A stretch of DNA of 64,000 bases from Homoserinimonas sp. OAct 916 (GCF_003260275.1 NZ_QJHB01000005.1:1-64000), one strand, 5' to 3'. Counted from the stretch's first letter, positions 8,671 to 17,920 are shown. The notes: a model not told the origin generated them from the letters alone. Program-made: numbers and translations.

Positions 8671-8696
8671 GTGTTGGCCGGTCTGCCGGCCAACAC
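8671..8696. terminator. Perfect 11-bp hairpin between FKBP gene and pafB
   Basis: GTGTTGGCCGG (8671-8681) and CCGGCCAACAC (8686-8696) flank a TCTG loop. There is no T-tract. It ends 3 nt before the TAGGAT box of pafB, so it may separate the FKBP and pafBC transcripts or overlap a regulator site. Confidence 0.55.
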
Positions 8697-8698
8697 CC

Positions 8699-8704
8699 TA
8701 GGAT
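8699..8704 (+). promoter_or_regulatory. -10 box of leaderless pafBC
   Basis: TAGGAT is followed by 6 nt and the GTG start of pafB at 8711. There is no Shine-Dalgarno. The -35 region would overlap the hairpin at 8671-8696. Confidence 0.5.
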
Positions 8705-8710
8705 TGCAAC

Positions 8711-9745
8711 GTGACCACTCCAGCGAAGAAGCCTCCACCACCGGTGGAGGAACGGCTGTTCTCTCTGGTGCTCGCACTCGTGGCCACCAGGATCGGTCTG
8801 ACCAAGAACGAGATCCTGCAGACGGTGCAGGGTTACAGCCAGCGTTACGTACATTCCGGAGACAACGAGAATCTGGAGCGGCAGTTCGAGCGTGACAAGG
8901 ACGAGCTGCGCGACCTCGGCGTGCCGCTCGAAGTCGTCGACGACCACACCGGAAACAACCACGACGCGCGTTACCGCATCTCGAAAGACGATTACGAGTT
9001 GCCGGCCGGCATCACCTTCACCCCAGATGAGATGACCCTGCTGTCGCTCGCCGCCATGGTCTGGAAAGAGGGGTCGCTCTCGGCCGACTCCCGCCGGGCG
9101 ATCACAAAATTGCGTTCTCTCGACCTGCATCCGGACGAACCGATCATCGGCTACGCGCCACAGCTGCGGGTACGGGACTCGGCGTTCGAGCCGCTGCAAC
9201 GCGCAATGGACCGCTATCAGGTGGTGTCGTTCGACTATGTGAAGCCAGGCGCCACGGCGCCCGGTAGGCGCACGGTGGAGCCGCTGGCCCTCGTGCAACA
9301 CGACGGGCGCTGGCTGCTCAACGGGAACGATCTGGAAGCCGGCGCCCGGCGCACCTTCCTGTTGTCTCGCATCGTGTCTCCCGTTCGCGCCACCGGAAAG
9401 AGCTTCCCCGCCCCGGGCAGCGGCCACGCCGACCGCACCATCGAAGAACTTGACGCCCTGCTGCGATCGAACTCTGCAGAACTCCGGGTCACCCCCGGCA
9501 GTGACGCGCAGTTGCGGCTTTCCAGGCGGGCAGAGGGCACCACCGCTGACGCGGAATCAATCACCGTGAACTACACCGATCTCGCGCTTCTCGCCGATGA
9601 GCTTGCCGGCTATGGCCCCGAGGTGCAGGTGGTGGCGCCAGACGAATTGCAGCGCGCCGTGCGGGATCGCTTGCTCCTCGTCGCCGAAGCCCATGCCGAG
9701 CCTGGCCGGCCCGCCGACCTGCGGGGAGGGGCCACGGATGGCTGA
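8711..9745 (+). CDS. pafB: WYL-domain transcriptional regulator PafB
   Basis: A 344-residue protein with an N-terminal winged helix (about 12-85: ERLFSLVLALVATRIGLTKNEI, then the ERQFERDKDELRDLGVPLE wing) followed by WYL and WCX domains (about 150-330). PafB works with PafC as a heterodimeric activator of the LexA-independent DNA-damage response in mycobacteria; the name comes from linkage to pafA, which is absent here. Starts at a GTG 6 nt after TAGGAT and overlaps pafC by 8 nt. Confidence 0.92.
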   Translation: MTTPAKKPPPPVEERLFSLVLALVATRIGLTKNEILQTVQGYSQRYVHSGDNENLERQFERDKDELRDLGVPLEVVDDHTGNNHDARYRISKDDYELPAGITFTPDEMTLLSLAAMVWKEGSLSADSRRAITKLRSLDLHPDEPIIGYAPQLRVRDSAFEPLQRAMDRYQVVSFDYVKPGATAPGRRTVEPLALVQHDGRWLLNGNDLEAGARRTFLLSRIVSPVRATGKSFPAPGSGHADRTIEELDALLRSNSAELRVTPGSDAQLRLSRRAEGTTADAESITVNYTDLALLADELAGYGPEVQVVAPDELQRAVRDRLLLVAEAHAEPGRPADLRGGATDG

Positions 9746-10721
9746 CAAGCCCGGTCAACTGTTGCGCGCGAGCGACAAGCTCACCTACCTGCTCACGCTC
9801 GTGCCGTACCTGATCGCCCAGAATCGCGTCAGTGTCACCGATGCTGCTGAACACTTCCAGGTGGAGCCGCAACAGATCCGCGACTGGGTGAAGCTCATCG
9901 CAATCTCAGGCATTCCCGGCGACACCGGCCAATACCTTCCCGACGATCTCTTCGACATCGTCTGGGACGACTTCGAGAACAACGACCAGATTGTGCTGAC
10001 CCACCGGGTGGCCATCGAGTACACACCGAAGTTCTCCGGCAAGGAGGCCGCAGCGCTCATCGCCGGGTTGCAATACCTGTCGGCGTTGCCGGAGCAGTCC
10101 GACCGAGAGGCAGTGGCGAGCCTGATGGCCAAGCTGACACGCGGCACCTCCCAGACCCCGAGCGAAGTGGCCGTCGCAGACACGGTCCACGAGCGGGATG
10201 TGCCCCTCATCGGCGACGCGGTGAAACGAGGCCTCCAGATCGAGTTCGACTACCTGTCGGCGCGCGGGGAGCACGAGCGACGTATCGTCGACCCGTTGAG
10301 AATCGATTCGACCGACAACAGTTGGTACCTGCGTGCCTGGTGTCATTTGCGCGAGAGCGTGCGCACCTTCAGGCTCGACCGAATGAGCGATGTGCAACTG
10401 CGCGACGCACCCATCACCCGCCACGCCGGTGAGGTGGTGCTTCCGGAGACGCTCTTCGACGGGTCTGACGAGGATGTCAATGTGCTTCTCGAACTTCCGA
10501 GCACCGCATTGAGCCTGATCGCCGACTTCGCGCCCGAACCCGTCGGCGAAGCCGATGCGGACGGCCTGGTGCACGTGACCATCAGGGCCGCAGGTTTCCA
10601 CGGGCTCAAACGACTCGTCGCCGGCCTGTCCGGCGTGGTACGAGTGGTTGCGCCAGACGAGGCCCGCACGGTGGTCGCCGAGTGGGCCAGTGCCGGGGCA
10701 GCCGCCTACGAGGGGGTGTGA
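9738..10721 (+). CDS. pafC: WYL-domain transcriptional regulator PafC
   Basis: A 327-residue partner of PafB. The N-terminal helix-turn-helix (about 10-70, SVTDAAEHFQVEPQQIRDWVKL) is followed by a WYL domain (IEFDYLSARGEHERRIVDPLRI, then WYLRAWCH) and a WCX tail. The ATG at 9738 lies inside the end of pafB and has GGGGAGGG upstream, so the two subunits are translationally coupled, as expected for an obligate pair. A longer frame opens at 9597 but would run over pafB and lacks family similarity. Confidence 0.92.
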   Translation: MADKPGQLLRASDKLTYLLTLVPYLIAQNRVSVTDAAEHFQVEPQQIRDWVKLIAISGIPGDTGQYLPDDLFDIVWDDFENNDQIVLTHRVAIEYTPKFSGKEAAALIAGLQYLSALPEQSDREAVASLMAKLTRGTSQTPSEVAVADTVHERDVPLIGDAVKRGLQIEFDYLSARGEHERRIVDPLRIDSTDNSWYLRAWCHLRESVRTFRLDRMSDVQLRDAPITRHAGEVVLPETLFDGSDEDVNVLLELPSTALSLIADFAPEPVGEADADGLVHVTIRAAGFHGLKRLVAGLSGVVRVVAPDEARTVVAEWASAGAAAYEGV

Positions 10722-10725
10722 CCCG

Positions 10726-11076
10726 ATGCCGTGGTGGTCATGGGTGTTGATCTGGTTCGGGTTGTTCCTGCTGCTGGTCGGGGTGCTGGCGTTGTTCGCC
10801 TGGCGCCTCTTCCAGAAGCTGATGGTGGCCCTCCGCGAGCTCGAGAAGTTGGCCGCTGCTGCAGAGATCCTGCACGCTGCCGGAGACAACACTCCCGAGC
10901 AACCGTTCCGATCTGCAGTCTCCCAGGACATGGCCGACGTGCACGCCCGACGCGAGGCGGAACGTGAGAAACGGGCCGAACGCGTGGAGATTCGCAGGAA
11001 TAACAGAGTGAACCGGGGTAAACTCCTGACACGCGCCGATTACCGGCAATACTTGTACCTGACGAAAAGGACTTGA
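10726..11076 (+). CDS. Small membrane protein between pafC and tatA
   Basis: A 116-residue protein starting 4 nt after the pafC stop. One transmembrane helix (about 3-28, WSWVLIWFGLFLLLVGVLALFAW) is followed by an alpha-helical, charged cytosolic part (ALRELEKLAAAAEIL, then ARREAEREKRAERVEIRRNN) that may form a coiled coil. I do not recognise a named domain. Its fixed place between a DNA-damage regulator pair and the Tat genes suggests co-expression; a function cannot be assigned. Confidence 0.75.
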   Translation: MPWWSWVLIWFGLFLLLVGVLALFAWRLFQKLMVALRELEKLAAAAEILHAAGDNTPEQPFRSAVSQDMADVHARREAEREKRAERVEIRRNNRVNRGKLLTRADYRQYLYLTKRT

Positions 11077-11082
11077 CCCTCC

Positions 11083-11349
11083 ATGGGAATCTTCGGCAAT
11101 ACGTTTACGGGCTTCCACCTGATCATCATTCTGGTGGTCATCTTGCTCCTGTTCGGTGCGCCGAAACTCCCGGGACTCGCCCGAAGTGTCGGACAGTCGA
11201 TGCGCATCTTCAAGAGCGAAGTGAAGACCATGAAGGAGGAGAACGCCGATCCGGTCGATTCCACTGTCGACGCGAACGTTGACGCAGGCCGTACGAGCAG
11301 CGAACCCTCCAACATTGTCACCGGGCCGGAAACCCCGCCCAAACCCTGA
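11083..11349 (+). CDS. tatA: Sec-independent translocase subunit TatA
   Basis: An 88-residue Tat pore subunit: a single N-terminal helix ([18 protein letters not shown]), the FGAPKLP hinge, and an amphipathic helix ([17 protein letters not shown]), then an acidic tail. It oligomerises to move folded twin-arginine substrates across the membrane. tatC begins 5 nt after its stop. The Rieske protein QcrA elsewhere in the window is a likely client. Confidence 0.95.
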   Translation: MGIFGNTFTGFHLIIILVVILLLFGAPKLPGLARSVGQSMRIFKSEVKTMKEENADPVDSTVDANVDAGRTSSEPSNIVTGPETPPKP

Positions 11350-11354
11350 CTGAA

Positions 11355-12161
11355 GTGGCAACCCTCTTCAACCGGGGCAAGTCCGGCGAAGGGAAGATGT
11401 CGCTGGGCCGGCATCTGATCGAACTTCGCAATCGCCTCTATATCTCTGCCGGCGGCATTCTGGTGGCGACCATCGTCGGCTGGTTCCTCTCTGCGTATAT
11501 CCTCGATGCGATCAGCAAGCCGATCGAGCAGATAGCCCTCGAATACGGGCGGGTCTCGTCATTCAACTTCGGGGCGATCACCACCGGGTTCGACCTGCGC
11601 TTCCAGATCGCGATCACCGTCGGCATCCTTCTGGCGAGCCCGCTGTGGCTCTACCAGATCTGGGCCTTCTTGATGCCCGGGCTGAACAAGAAGGAGAAAC
11701 AGTACGGCCTGGGCTTCATGCTGACGGCCATTCCATTGTTCTTCATGGGCGCGTACGCCGGTTGGTTCGTGTTTCCGAACATCGTCGCCCTATTGACCAG
11801 CTTCGTTCCCGACGGCGCCAGCAACATCATGGATGCGCGAATGTACTACGACTTCGCCCTCAAGCTGATCATCATTGTCGGCGTCGCGTTCGTGCTCCCC
11901 GTCTTTCTCGTACTCCTCAACTTCGTCGGGGTGCTCAGTGCGGCCTCGATCCTGAAATCATGGCGGGTGGCGATCCTCGTGATCATCCTCTTCACCGCCA
12001 CCGCAACGCCGTCGGTCGACGTGATCAGCATGTTCATGCTCGCCGTACCGATGATCATCCTGTATTTCTCCGCAGCGTTCGTCGCCTGGTTGCACGATCG
12101 ACGGGTTGCCAAGCGCGCGGCAGCTTTCGACGACTCTCTCGGCATAGGAGAGCCTGCGTGA
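11355..12161 (+). CDS. tatC: Sec-independent translocase subunit TatC
   Basis: A 268-residue protein with six membrane helices that recognises the twin-arginine signal. It shows the conserved GRHLIELRNRLY cytosolic start (with the LxELR motif), FKxEF-like FGAITTGFDLRFQIAITVG, and PGLNKKEK. GTG start at 11355, 5 nt after tatA. The last codon region overlaps helY by 4 nt (GTGA). Confidence 0.95.
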   Translation: MATLFNRGKSGEGKMSLGRHLIELRNRLYISAGGILVATIVGWFLSAYILDAISKPIEQIALEYGRVSSFNFGAITTGFDLRFQIAITVGILLASPLWLYQIWAFLMPGLNKKEKQYGLGFMLTAIPLFFMGAYAGWFVFPNIVALLTSFVPDGASNIMDARMYYDFALKLIIIVGVAFVLPVFLVLLNFVGVLSAASILKSWRVAILVIILFTATATPSVDVISMFMLAVPMIILYFSAAFVAWLHDRRVAKRAAAFDDSLGIGEPA

Positions 12162-14578
12162 CCGAGACCGCCTCGCCGGCCGAGCGCTATCAGGCGCACC
12201 AGGCCGGTGTCCGCTTTCCGCGGCTTGCCGAATTTCGCGAGCGGCAGCGATTCGATCTCGACCCGTTCCAGGTGAGCGCGTGCGAGTCGTTGGAGAACGG
12301 CCGAAGCGTACTGGTCGCTGCCCCTACCGGGGCAGGCAAGACGGTCGTTGCCGACTTCGCGGTGCACCTGGCGTTCCAAGAACCGGCCGCGAAGGTGTTC
12401 TACACCGCGCCGATGAAGGCGCTCAGCAACCAGAAGTTTCAAGACTTCGTGGCTCTCTACGGGCCGGAAGACATCGGCCTCCTCACCGGAGACACCTCGA
12501 TCAACCCGCGCGCCCGGGTGGTTGTGATGACCACCGAGGTGCTGCGCAACATGCTCTACGCCGACTCTGACCTGCTGGATGACCTCGCCTTCGTCGTCAT
12601 GGACGAAGTTCACTATCTGGCCGACCGCTTTCGCGGTGCCGTCTGGGAAGAAGTCATCATCCACCTGCCCCTGGCAGTGCGGCTGGTCTCCTTGAGCGCG
12701 ACCGTCTCCAACGCGGAGGAGTTCGGTGACTGGCTGCAAGTGGTGCGCGGTGAGACCGATGTGATCGTCTCTGAAGACCGCCCTGTTCCGCTGGAACAGC
12801 ACGTGCTGATGCGCTCTCGGCTGCTGCCGCTGTTCGCGACCACCCGCCACGCGGACAACCAGCGCGTGAACCCCGAATTGATGCAGCTGGCGAAGATCGG
12901 CGGGCGACCCCAGTCGCGCAGATCCCAGCGCGAACAGGTTCGCAACCGGCACGGTTTCGACCAGTCCCGCATGAATCGCTTTCAGGTGGCCGATCTGCTG
13001 CACAGCCGCAACCTGCTGCCCGCCATCTTCTTCGTGTTCAGCCGCAAGGGGTGCGACCAGGCGGTGGCGCAGGTACTGCGCTCCGGGGCACAGTTCACCG
13101 ACAGCAACGAGCGGGATGAGATTCGGGAGACGGTCGAGGAGCGCTGTCGCACGATCCTCGACGAAGATCTGGCCGTGCTCGGCTACTGGGACTTTCTGCG
13201 AGGTCTTGAGCGCGGTGTGGCCGCCCACCACGCCGGAATGCTGCCGGCGTTCAAGGAAGTTGTCGAAGACCTGTTCCGACGTAAGTTGGTGAAGGTGGTG
13301 TTCGCCACCGAAACGCTGGCACTGGGCATCAACATGCCTGCCCGCACCGTCGTGCTGGAGAAGCTGGAGAAGTTCAACGGTGTGGAGCGCGTACCGATCA
13401 CACCGGGGGAGTACACCCAACTGACCGGGCGGGCCGGTCGCCGCGGGATCGACATCGAGGGCCACGCCGTCATCCAATGGCAGCCCGGATTGAACCCCCA
13501 AGCCATGGCATCACTCGCATCCCGGCGCACCTACCCTCTCAACTCGAGTTTCAGCCCCACCTATAACATGGCGGTCAACCTGATCGATCAGTTCGGCCGT
13601 GAACGCACCCGGGATATCCTGGAATCTTCATTCGCACAGTTCCAGGCCGACCGGGCAGTCGTCGATCTCGCGCAGAAGGTACGAAGCCAGGAGGAGTCGC
13701 TCGCCGGATTCCAGAAGTCGATGGCGTGTGACCGGGGTGACTTCGGCGAGTACCAGACGCTGCGACGCGAACTCAGTGATTTGGAGCGCGCCGGCGCCGG
13801 GCGGGCAGACACCGAAACCCACCACGTGCGCAGCACACGCCAACAGGCCCTTTCCGACCTGCGCGCCCGCCTGAAGGCGCACCCCTGCCACGGGTGCCCG
13901 GATCGAGACAAACACGCGCGCTGGGCCGAGCGGTGGATTCGCCTGCAACGAGAGAACAAGGCGCTCCGAAAGCAGATCGGTGCGCGCACGGGCGCCGTCG
14001 CCCGGGTGTTCGACCGCGTCACCGACGTGCTGGTCTCCTGTGACTACCTCAAGGCCTCCGACGATGGCACTCTCGTGCTGACTCCGGCAGGGCAGATGCT
14101 GCGCCGCATCTACGGGGAACGCGACCTGCTCATCACCGAGGCGTTGCGGGTGGGCGCGTGGGAGGGTTTGGATGCCGCCGGTATGGCCGCGATGGCGTGC
14201 GCCCTGGTGTATCAGCCGCGACGCGACGACGTGGGCGAAGCCGCCCTGCCACGTGGCCGCTTCCGCGCCGCGCTGGAGGCGACCGAAGCCCTCTGGGAGC
14301 GCCTTGACGCGCTGGAGCGGGAGCACCGGCTGCCCGGTAGCCTACCTCTGTCGCCGGCACTCAGCCTGGCCATGCACACCTGGGCCTCGGGCGGCAGCCT
14401 CAGCGACGTTCTCTACGAGTCCGATCTGCCGGCCGGCGACTTCATCCGTTGGACCAAGCAGACCATCGACCTGCTCGATCAGTTGTCGATCGTCGCCGAC
14501 GGCGACCTCGGGCGCAACGCCCGGGCGGCGCTGGAGAAGATTCGCCGAGGCATCGTGGCCTACTCGTCGGTGGCCTAG
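12158..14578 (+). CDS. helY: DEAD/DEAH-box RNA helicase HelY (Ski2/Mtr4-like)
   Basis: An 806-residue superfamily 2 helicase. Walker A is APTGAGKT (near 54-61), motif II is DEVH (DEVHYLADRFRGAVWEE, near 149), motif III is SLSATVSNAEEFGDWL, and motifs IV-VI include FATETLALGINMPA and QLTGRAGRRG. The C-terminal half carries an HCxGC-like PCHGCPDR segment and the DSHCT-type domain seen in Ski2-like enzymes. Likely role in RNA processing or turnover. Start is the GTG at 12158 overlapping the tatC stop; a longer open frame upstream runs over tatC and is discounted. Confidence 0.92.
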   Translation: MTETASPAERYQAHQAGVRFPRLAEFRERQRFDLDPFQVSACESLENGRSVLVAAPTGAGKTVVADFAVHLAFQEPAAKVFYTAPMKALSNQKFQDFVALYGPEDIGLLTGDTSINPRARVVVMTTEVLRNMLYADSDLLDDLAFVVMDEVHYLADRFRGAVWEEVIIHLPLAVRLVSLSATVSNAEEFGDWLQVVRGETDVIVSEDRPVPLEQHVLMRSRLLPLFATTRHADNQRVNPELMQLAKIGGRPQSRRSQREQVRNRHGFDQSRMNRFQVADLLHSRNLLPAIFFVFSRKGCDQAVAQVLRSGAQFTDSNERDEIRETVEERCRTILDEDLAVLGYWDFLRGLERGVAAHHAGMLPAFKEVVEDLFRRKLVKVVFATETLALGINMPARTVVLEKLEKFNGVERVPITPGEYTQLTGRAGRRGIDIEGHAVIQWQPGLNPQAMASLASRRTYPLNSSFSPTYNMAVNLIDQFGRERTRDILESSFAQFQADRAVVDLAQKVRSQEESLAGFQKSMACDRGDFGEYQTLRRELSDLERAGAGRADTETHHVRSTRQQALSDLRARLKAHPCHGCPDRDKHARWAERWIRLQRENKALRKQIGARTGAVARVFDRVTDVLVSCDYLKASDDGTLVLTPAGQMLRRIYGERDLLITEALRVGAWEGLDAAGMAAMACALVYQPRRDDVGEAALPRGRFRAALEATEALWERLDALEREHRLPGSLPLSPALSLAMHTWASGGSLSDVLYESDLPAGDFIRWTKQTIDLLDQLSIVADGDLGRNARAALEKIRRGIVAYSSVA

Positions 14579-14594
14579 GCCGCGAAGAATCCAA

Positions 14595-16211
14595 ATGACC
14601 TCCTCCCGCACGGCGATGTCTTCCGTCATCGAACCAGAAGCCAACGGAAGCACAATTTTGGGCGTTCCGGCTCCACGATGGAGGCTGCCCGGGCCCCTTT
14701 CAGCGCTGACCGCTGCAGCCGCCGGCGTCATGATGGACTGGGGGTTTCCCGACGGCGACATCTGGCCGCTCACCCTCGTCGGCGTCGGCCTGTTCCTGTG
14801 GGCGTTGGTCGGCCGTACCTTTGGCGGCGGTCTGCTGATCGGGCTGATCGGCGGACTCGCCTTCTATCTGATCCACATTGAATGGGCCACCACCTACCTC
14901 GGCCCGCTGCCGTGGGTAGCCTTGTCCACGCTGCAGGCCCTCTTCGTCGCCGTCGGCGGGGGACTGATCGCGCTGGCCTACCGGTTCGTACCGCGAGCAT
15001 GGCCGGGCACCTTCGGACGTCTGGTTCTGCTGCCGGTCATCGTGGCCGGCCTGTGGACGGCCAGGGAGGCGATCTCCAGCGTCTGGCCCTACGGCGGCTT
15101 CGCCTGGGGGAGGGTGGCGCTGTCTCAGACAGAGGGGTTCTTCGCACCGCTGCTGGCCTGGTTCGGAATATCCGGACTCAGCTTTCTCCTCGTGCTCATG
15201 GTGGCTGTTCTCCTCCAATGCCTGCTCGAGTATTCTCTGCCCCGAGTGACACGGGCGCTGGTGGCCGCCACTGCGGTGGTGGCCGTTCTGGCCATTCCGG
15301 CGTTCCCGGTCGAAACCTCGGGCAGCACGAGAATCGCGGCGATCCAGGGCAACGCCAAAGCCGGTTACTTCGATCAGCGTCAACCGGGCGACATTCTGAA
15401 TGCCCACGTCTCGGCGACCCTGCCGCTGGTCGGTGAAGACGTCGACATGGTGGTCTGGCCGGAGAACGGTACCGACCTCGACCCGATGACCGTGCCCGCG
15501 GCCGCGAAGGTGTTCGACTACCTGACGGGGGCGATGAACGCCCCACTCGTGGCCGGCACCATTACACACCGCGATGACAAATGGTTCAACACCTCGTTCG
15601 TCTGGGAGCACGGCGTGGGTGCCACGCAGCTCTACGACAAGAAGCATCCGGTACCGTTCGGGGAGTACGTGCCCGACCGTGCGTTCTGGCGGCCGTTCGC
15701 CCCCGAGCTGATTGACCTGATCGCCCGGGACTACACCCCGGGAACCCTGCCCAACGTCTTCGACGTCAACGGGATCCGTGCCGGGGTCGCCATCTGTTTC
15801 GACATCGCAGACGACCAGCTGATCCAGGAGATGATGCAGGGTGACGCCCAGGTGATCCTGGCACAGACGAACAATGCCGACTTCGGGCACACCGACGAGA
15901 GCGTGCAACAACTGGCTATCGCGCGGTCGCGCGCGATCGAGACCGGGCGCAGCGTGGTCAACATCTCCACCGTCGGCACCAGCGCGATCATCGCCCCGGA
16001 CGGCAGCACTCTGGCCCAACTGGAGTGGTTCACCGCAGGGGCGATGGTCGAGGATGTTCCGCTCGGCACGAGCACGACGGGTGCAACCCTCATCGGCCGC
16101 CAACTGGAATGGCTGGTCTCGGGCCTCGCCCTCGGCGGGCTGGCGATCGCGCTGTTTCCCCGGGGGAAGAAGATTCGGCACCAAGGAACTGCTCGAAATC
16201 AACTGAGCTGA
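14595..16211 (+). CDS. lnt: Apolipoprotein N-acyltransferase Lnt
   Basis: A 538-residue membrane enzyme that N-acylates the lipid-modified cysteine of lipoproteins. About seven to eight helices (40-250) precede a periplasm-facing nitrilase domain. The catalytic triad is visible: E290 in VWPENGTD, K349 in YDKKHPVPFGEYVP and C401 in AICFDIAD. Acts after Lgt and LspA (lspA is at 58 kb). The ATG at 14595 is chosen because helY ends just upstream; a second ATG at 14616 is possible. In many relatives a Ppm1-type polyprenol mannosyltransferase follows; here a different GT2 follows. Confidence 0.92.
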   Translation: MTSSRTAMSSVIEPEANGSTILGVPAPRWRLPGPLSALTAAAAGVMMDWGFPDGDIWPLTLVGVGLFLWALVGRTFGGGLLIGLIGGLAFYLIHIEWATTYLGPLPWVALSTLQALFVAVGGGLIALAYRFVPRAWPGTFGRLVLLPVIVAGLWTAREAISSVWPYGGFAWGRVALSQTEGFFAPLLAWFGISGLSFLLVLMVAVLLQCLLEYSLPRVTRALVAATAVVAVLAIPAFPVETSGSTRIAAIQGNAKAGYFDQRQPGDILNAHVSATLPLVGEDVDMVVWPENGTDLDPMTVPAAAKVFDYLTGAMNAPLVAGTITHRDDKWFNTSFVWEHGVGATQLYDKKHPVPFGEYVPDRAFWRPFAPELIDLIARDYTPGTLPNVFDVNGIRAGVAICFDIADDQLIQEMMQGDAQVILAQTNNADFGHTDESVQQLAIARSRAIETGRSVVNISTVGTSAIIAPDGSTLAQLEWFTAGAMVEDVPLGTSTTGATLIGRQLEWLVSGLALGGLAIALFPRGKKIRHQGTARNQLS

Positions 16212-16280
16212 GTCTCCCAAAACCCAGAGCGCTCCACCGGTCTAGTATCCGTGGTCTTGGAGTCCAGCCGCGCCTCCGGG

Positions 16281-16286
16281 TAAGCT
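16281..16286 (+). promoter_or_regulatory. -10 box of leaderless GT2 gene
   Basis: TAAGCT lies 7 nt before the ATG at 16294. No distinct Shine-Dalgarno is present. Confidence 0.35.
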
Positions 16287-16293
16287 AAAGAAT

Positions 16294-17328
16294 ATGAAGC
16301 TTTCTGTTGTCGTGCCTTGCTTCAACGAGGAAGCCAGCATCCAACGTCTGGTCGATGTGTTGACTGCAACGCTTTCGAGCATGGTGGATTCTTTCGAAGT
16401 CATATTGGTGGACGACGGGAGTCGCGATGGGACTCTTGACCGACTACGAACCGTAGCTCGACGCGACGATCGGTTCCGGTACCTGTCGTTCAGTAGGAAC
16501 TTTGGGAAGGAAGCCGCCATTCTGGCTGGCCTGAGCGAAGCGACTGGTGACGCCGTTGCCGTTCTGGACGCCGACTTGCAGCATCCGCCGGCGCTGCTCG
16601 CCGAGATGCTGCCTTTCCTTGATCGAGGCTACGACCAGGTGGTCGCCGTCAGAACACGGACGGGTGACCCTGCGGCTCGGACGCTCGCTTCGCGACTCTA
16701 CTACCGCCTGGTGAACCGCATGGTGGACGTAAAATTCGAAGACGGCGTGGGCGATTTCCGTGTATTGAGTAGAAAGGCGACGAACTCGTTGCTGGCTCTG
16801 CGAGAGTACAACCGCTTCTCGAAGGGTTTGTTCTCTTGGATCGGGTTCGCGACGGCCACTGTCGACTACGAAAACGTCACCCGCGAAACCGGCGAGAGCA
16901 AATGGGGATTCCGAACTCTGTTGAATTACGGGATCGACGGAATCTTGTCTTTCAATAGCAGGCCACTTCGTGCTGCCATCCATGTAGGTCTAGTCGTTAT
17001 GGTTCTAGGAGTTCTTTACGCTGCATGGGTGGTGGTCGATGCGATCATCAGCGGCGTAACCGTGTCTGGCTACGTCACCACCATTTCTGCCGTTGTGCTG
17101 TTCGGTGGACTGCAAATGATCTTGTTGGGCATTATCGGTGAGTACCTCGGGCGAATCTATCTGGAAACCAAGGCGAGGCCTCACTATATCCTCCAAGAGG
17201 TCAGTACGCCGGTTACAGGTTCGGGTGCTTTGACTGAGGAAATAGAAGCCCGGAGCACGTGTTGCCAGCAGAGTCCGAACATGGCGAGTGAGAAGGCACG
17301 ACCAACGATCTCCGAGAGGACGGCGTGA
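16294..17328 (+). CDS. GT2 glycosyltransferase, bactoprenol-sugar type (GtrB-like)
   Basis: A 344-residue family 2 glycosyltransferase. N-terminal GT-A domain: VVPCFNEEAS, LVDDGSRDGT, the DXD in VLDADLQHPP, and a GDFRVLSRKA segment. Two C-terminal membrane helices (about 230-255 and 262-290) followed by EYLGRIYLETKARP are typical of GtrB/ArnC/CsbB enzymes that load a sugar onto polyprenyl phosphate on the cytosolic face. Ppm1-type enzymes usually lack this C-terminal helix pair, so it is probably not the conserved Lnt partner. Codon use is less GC-rich than lnt. A GT-C acceptor enzyme would be expected; the DUF6056-like protein nearby is a candidate. Confidence 0.85.
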   Translation: MKLSVVVPCFNEEASIQRLVDVLTATLSSMVDSFEVILVDDGSRDGTLDRLRTVARRDDRFRYLSFSRNFGKEAAILAGLSEATGDAVAVLDADLQHPPALLAEMLPFLDRGYDQVVAVRTRTGDPAARTLASRLYYRLVNRMVDVKFEDGVGDFRVLSRKATNSLLALREYNRFSKGLFSWIGFATATVDYENVTRETGESKWGFRTLLNYGIDGILSFNSRPLRAAIHVGLVVMVLGVLYAAWVVVDAIISGVTVSGYVTTISAVVLFGGLQMILLGIIGEYLGRIYLETKARPHYILQEVSTPVTGSGALTEEIEARSTCCQQSPNMASEKARPTISERTA

Positions 17329-17920
17329 GCTCAAGCCCACAGTTATAAGCGGGCAGAGTGGAACCTTTCAGTATCGGCCGGCTTGCCGAGTCTGGGGCTA
17401 TCCGCGTGATCAACACAGGCGTTTAGTACGGTCTGTATTTATTACTGCACTCGACTTCACCGCACTTGTTTGCGCACTCGAGCCTTCGCCCTAACAATGG
17501 TTGGTTCATACTTCCTAAATTGTTGGGTTACGTTGCGAATTTACCTTCACCCGCATTGTGGTCCTCTACGTGATGTTGGGGCGTGGCAGCAGTTGCCCAA
17601 TGCTTGATGTCAGTACCTCTTCGGAGATCTAACCGTCGCGGCCGATGAGCCTCTCTTGCAAAGAGCGAGTCGTTCATGTCCGGTGTGCGGAAGGCTTGGC
17701 GTTAGAGGACCATTCCGCAATTACGAGGGCTGTGGCAAACCAGGTGCGAGTAAACTACAGAATCTGCCGTGACCGGAGCGATTTCACAGCGTGTGAACTT
17801 GGAGCCAATTTGTATGAATTGTCGTTGGCCATGTCTCCGCTGGCAGCGCAGTCATGACAAACTCGACGAGGTAGCCGCGGTATCAAATCTATGGTGCTCT
17901 GAGAAGATCACATAGCCGAA
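17329..17920. other. 592-bp gap without convincing gene
   Basis: Lower-GC DNA between two convergent genes. The only frame above 60 codons (17645-17857, +) has no recognisable domain, membrane segment or ribosome site. The stretch looks like decayed or acquired DNA. No tRNA, repeat array or clear terminator was seen. Confidence 0.5.

Noticed and set aside
11846-13501. 551-codon frame on the minus strand opposite tatC and helY
   Set aside because: It covers recognised motifs of tatC and helY in the other strand and has antisense composition; high GC produces such frames.
16294-17328. Ppm1 polyprenol monophosphomannose synthase, the common partner of Lnt
   Set aside because: Two C-terminal membrane helices and the EYLGRIYLETKARP segment fit GtrB/ArnC-type enzymes better.
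17645-17857. 70-codon frame in the 592-bp gap
   Set aside because: No ribosome site, no family pattern, mixed polar composition; insufficient support for a gene.
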